NCBI GenBank assembly: GCA_023430365.1
Contig: JAEZAS010000169.1
Coordinates: 1-6,573 of the forward strand
Length of the DNA stretch: 6,573 bases
Source: Planctomycetota bacterium
GTDB taxonomy: Bacteria; Planctomycetota; Planctomycetia; Pirellulales; Pirellulaceae
Reading direction: 5' to 3'
Part shown: positions 4,472 through 6,573 of the stretch, one piece after another
Layout: the number at the start of each line of letters is the position of its first letter
Numbering within the stretch: position 1 is the first letter of the stretch
Position numbers and translations under genes: made by a program
Notes under the pieces: model-generated
Database searches by the model: none
Told to the model about the DNA's origin: nothing
Seen by the model: the letters and a program-made list of their open reading frames with translations, nothing else

Positions 4472-5125
4472 ATGGATGCCTTTCCCAAACCCGCGGTTGG
4501 CCTGACCGCCGATGCGGCGCTATCGGTCGATGGCTGCCGCGCCTCGGCTGCCCGCGCTGAGGCGGGTTATTTTGAAAGCGACGCCCACCGCGCCCTCGTG
4601 CTCGCATCGCAGCGTGGCGACAAGCGGGCGTTTGCCGTTCTGGTCGATCTCTACCAGCAGTCGGTCTTCGGCTATTTGCGAGCCCGCCTCTCGGAGCCCG
4701 CCGACGCGGAGGATTTGTGCCAGGAGGTTTTCCTGCGCTGCTACCTCGGCCGCGAGAAGCTGGCTCGCGCGACCGCCGTTGGCTCGTGGCTAATCGGCAT
4801 CGCCCGCAACCTGCTCCGCGAACATGTCCGCCGGCAGCACCGCCGGCGCGAGGTCGGCTGGACCGAGCTCTGCCTGGCGCTCGAGCAGTTGGTCGGCGAG
4901 CACAAGGCGGAGTCGAACGACGCGCTCAATCATTTGCCCAAGTGCCTCGAATCGCTGGGCCAGAGCGCTCGCGAGGCGATCGACCTGCGCTATCGGTCGC
5001 AGCTTCGTCTTGCCGAGATTGCCCTGAAACTGCGTCGCAGCGAAGGAGCGGTCAAACTGCTCATGCATCGCTCGCGACAGGCGCTGAAGAATTGCTTGGA
5101 CCGCAGGTTGAAGGTGGTTTCATGA
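4472..5125 (+). CDS. ECF-type sigma-70 family RNA polymerase sigma factor
   Basis: The protein has 217 residues. Region 2 covers about 46-122: QRGDKRAFAVLVDLYQQSV (48-65), then DAEDLCQEVFLRCY (78-91), the core-binding helix, then SWLIGIARNLLREHVRRQ (105-122), the -10 recognition part. Regions 1.1 and 3 are absent. Region 4 covers about 155-207, with a helix-turn-helix in LRLAEIALKLRRSEGAVKLLMHRSRQAL (178-205) for -35 recognition. The first 38 residues form an Ala-rich extension without family features, longer than usual for ECF factors. An in-frame TAA at 4424-4426 and no intervening start leave the ATG at 4472 as the only upstream choice, although it lacks a recognisable ribosome binding site. 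The stop codon shares ATGA with the next gene, so the two are translationally coupled and that membrane protein is the likely regulator. Target genes cannot be told from the sequence. Confidence 0.92.
   Translation: MDAFPKPAVGLTADAALSVDGCRASAARAEAGYFESDAHRALVLASQRGDKRAFAVLVDLYQQSVFGYLRARLSEPADAEDLCQEVFLRCYLGREKLARATAVGSWLIGIARNLLREHVRRQHRRREVGWTELCLALEQLVGEHKAESNDALNHLPKCLESLGQSAREAIDLRYRSQLRLAEIALKLRRSEGAVKLLMHRSRQALKNCLDRRLKVVS
5111..5117 (+). promoter_or_regulatory. Ribosome binding site within the sigma-factor gene
   Basis: AAGGTGG ends 4 bases before the ATG at 5122 and lies inside the last codons of the sigma factor. Together with the ATGA overlap it supports start selection and coupled translation of the membrane partner. 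Confidence 0.6.
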
Positions 5126-6573
5126 CGGGTGGCTATTTGTCGGACGACGAACTGATCCGATTGCTCGAAGAGAAGACGCCCGAAGAACTCACCCTGCAGG
5201 AGCTGGAATTCCTGAAGCAACGGCTGGCCGATTCGGCGCCGCTGCGCGAGGTCCTGCTCGGCCAGTTGCAAATGGAGGGCTACCTGGCGGCGGCGCTCGG
5301 TCGCATTCAGCTTTCCCCCGCCGCCATCATCGCGAAGGCGGAGAAGGAGCAGTCTCGCGGCTGGGGCGTGGGCGCTTTGGCGCTGGTCCTCTTGATCTGC
5401 TTGCCGATCGTCGGGCTGACGGGTGCGGTGCTCTACAACGCCATCCGCGGCGACAGCGAACTCACCGCCGACGACACGCTACTAGCCGAACGCTCCGACA
5501 CGGACGAAGAGGACGCGGAGACGCCGTCAACCAGCCCGGACGATCCGCTCACTACGAGCGACGCCGATCCCGCTACACCGCAGCAGCCCACTGCTGACGC
5601 TTCGCAGACCGCGAACGGCGATACATCGACGAATGCCGCGCCCGCGCCAGCTCCGGTGCCGGAGACGTCCACGCCGGAAGCACCTAGGACGATCCTTCCG
5701 TGGGAAGAAACGCTCGCCCAGCAAGGCGAGTTGCCCGACAACGCAACCGTCGCCTTCACCTCGTTCGATTTCGACAAGCGGCTTCCTCGTCAGGCCGACC
5801 TGCAGCCCTGGTTCGAAGCGGCCCCGGGCAGCAACTTTCGCCTCCATGAACAGGATACGCGCCAGGGACGGTGCGGCGCCATCGAAGGCGTCGCCCGACT
5901 GAAGGCCCCCTGGACCGAGGACTCCGTTTTGCGTCTCGCGCTGGAGCACTACGACAAGCTGCAGATGCACTTCTATCACGGCGAGCGAGGCGTCACGATC
6001 GTCTATTACGAGGACCATGGCGGCCGCTGGGCGGCCTACTCAACCACCCGCAAAGAGAAACAGCACAAGCCGGAGTCACTCGCCGTCACGGCGACCGACG
6101 ACGACCGCGGCCGCCGCACCGAATTGCGGATGGGCGGGCCGATTGATCTCCGCTGGCGGAGCGGCGAACTGATTCTCAGCCGCGGCGACGTCGTGCTGCT
6201 CGCGACCCCACTGGCCGGCTTGCCGCAGGACGTCTTCTTCGAAGGCAAGGCCGCCATTCAGGGCATTTCGCTGGCGCGTACGAGCAGCGATCCGCCGCCG
6301 CTCAGCCAGCGGCCGATCGTCTACGATAACGAATCGCCCGCGCAACTTCATTGGACGCTGCGCAAGCTCGACCAGCGCAAGGCCGAGGACCCGCAACCGA
6401 CGATCGAACGGCTCGCCAACGGCAGACTTCGACTCGCCGGCGACAAACTCAAGCACGGCGCCGACATCACCACTCCCCTGCCCCGCGCCGGGCTTCACGA
6501 AATCGTCCTCGAACTGGAAAACGTCACTCCCGGCACGAGCGTCTTCCTCGGCCGCGAAAACGGTCAGCCGGAG
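5122..6573 (+). CDS. Single-pass membrane protein coupled to the ECF sigma factor (3' partial)
   Basis: The frame is open for 484 codons to the window end, so the C-terminus is missing. Residues 1-78 are charged and helical (LSDDELIRLLEEKTPEELTL..., LREVLLGQLQMEGYLAAALG) and probably cytoplasmic. About 83-105 is a transmembrane helix (VGALALVLLICLPIVGLTGAVLY), with Lys/Arg on its N-side and Asp/Glu after it, so N-in/C-out. Residues 110-188 are an Asp/Thr/Pro/Ala-rich linker. From about 189 a large extracytoplasmic region follows, with VAFTSFDFDKRL (210-221) and many alternating beta-like strands, suggesting a beta-sandwich. I do not recognise a named domain with confidence; DUF1583-like or LamG-like planctomycete ectodomains are candidates. 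The zinc anti-sigma HxxxCxxC motif is absent. The ATG overlaps the sigma-factor stop (ATGA). Topology and coupling suggest a membrane partner, possibly an anti-sigma factor using residues 1-78, but this is inference. Confidence 0.85.
   Translation, partial: MTGGYLSDDELIRLLEEKTPEELTLQELEFLKQRLADSAPLREVLLGQLQMEGYLAAALGRIQLSPAAIIAKAEKEQSRGWGVGALALVLLICLPIVGLTGAVLYNAIRGDSELTADDTLLAERSDTDEEDAETPSTSPDDPLTTSDADPATPQQPTADASQTANGDTSTNAAPAPAPVPETSTPEAPRTILPWEETLAQQGELPDNATVAFTSFDFDKRLPRQADLQPWFEAAPGSNFRLHEQDTRQGRCGAIEGVARLKAPWTEDSVLRLALEHYDKLQMHFYHGERGVTIVYYEDHGGRWAAYSTTRKEKQHKPESLAVTATDDDRGRRTELRMGGPIDLRWRSGELILSRGDVVLLATPLAGLPQDVFFEGKAAIQGISLARTSSDPPPLSQRPIVYDNESPAQLHWTLRKLDQRKAEDPQPTIERLANGRLRLAGDKLKHGADITTPLPRAGLHEIVLELENVTPGTSVFLGRENGQPE

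Noticed and set aside
5527..6018. Minus-strand open frame within the sigma-linked membrane protein
   Set aside because: It is antisense to an uninterrupted 484-codon frame that has a ribosome binding site, coupling to the sigma factor and a clear transmembrane helix.

Overview
The window looks like chromosomal DNA from a GC-rich planctomycete, most likely near the Pirellula/Rhodopirellula/Blastopirellula lineage. This is inferred from content, not from a database search. The pointers are a DUF1559 pseudopilin-like protein followed directly by a small lipoprotein, an exported Cys-rich repeat protein, an ECF-type sigma factor overlapping a single-pass membrane protein, and short inverted-repeat elements between genes.

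Layout, left to right. Bases 3-50 may be the tail of a rightward gene. Bases 51-291 are a non-coding convergent interval with a pair of inverted REP-like hairpins (68-148), a further hairpin (150-170) and a strong terminator (181-218) serving the leftward gene beyond it. Bases 292-783 (-) encode an exported protein whose mature part is about 28% cysteine. Bases 784-1279 hold no gene I can support. Bases 1280-1609 (+) encode a lone HPt-like domain in which glutamine replaces the phosphorylatable histidine. A shared bidirectional terminator (1634-1681) separates it from a leftward two-gene operon: DUF1559 (2141-3073) followed, 15 bases later, by a lipoprotein (1706-2125). Bases 3074-3384 are a divergent promoter interval. 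Bases 3385-4194 (+) encode a DUF1028-family protein with a signal peptide. Bases 4195-4471 contain a perfect 26-bp inverted repeat with the anatomy of a REPIN (GTAG plus hairpin, twice, head to head). Bases 4472-5125 (+) encode an ECF-like sigma factor. Its stop overlaps (ATGA) the start of a large membrane-anchored protein (5122 to the window end, 3' end missing), which spans almost a quarter of the window.

How the genes fit together. Only two groups are clearly co-expressed. One is the DUF1559/lipoprotein pair, both aimed at the cell envelope. The other is the sigma factor with its translationally coupled membrane partner, which has the topology expected of a regulator that senses something outside the cytoplasmic membrane but lacks the zinc anti-sigma motif. 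The other genes look like independent units. There is no phage, CRISPR, tRNA, rRNA or transposase gene in the window. The most unusual items are the His-less HPt protein, the Cys-rich repeat protein, the two different REPIN-like elements, and the sigma factor/ectodomain pair.
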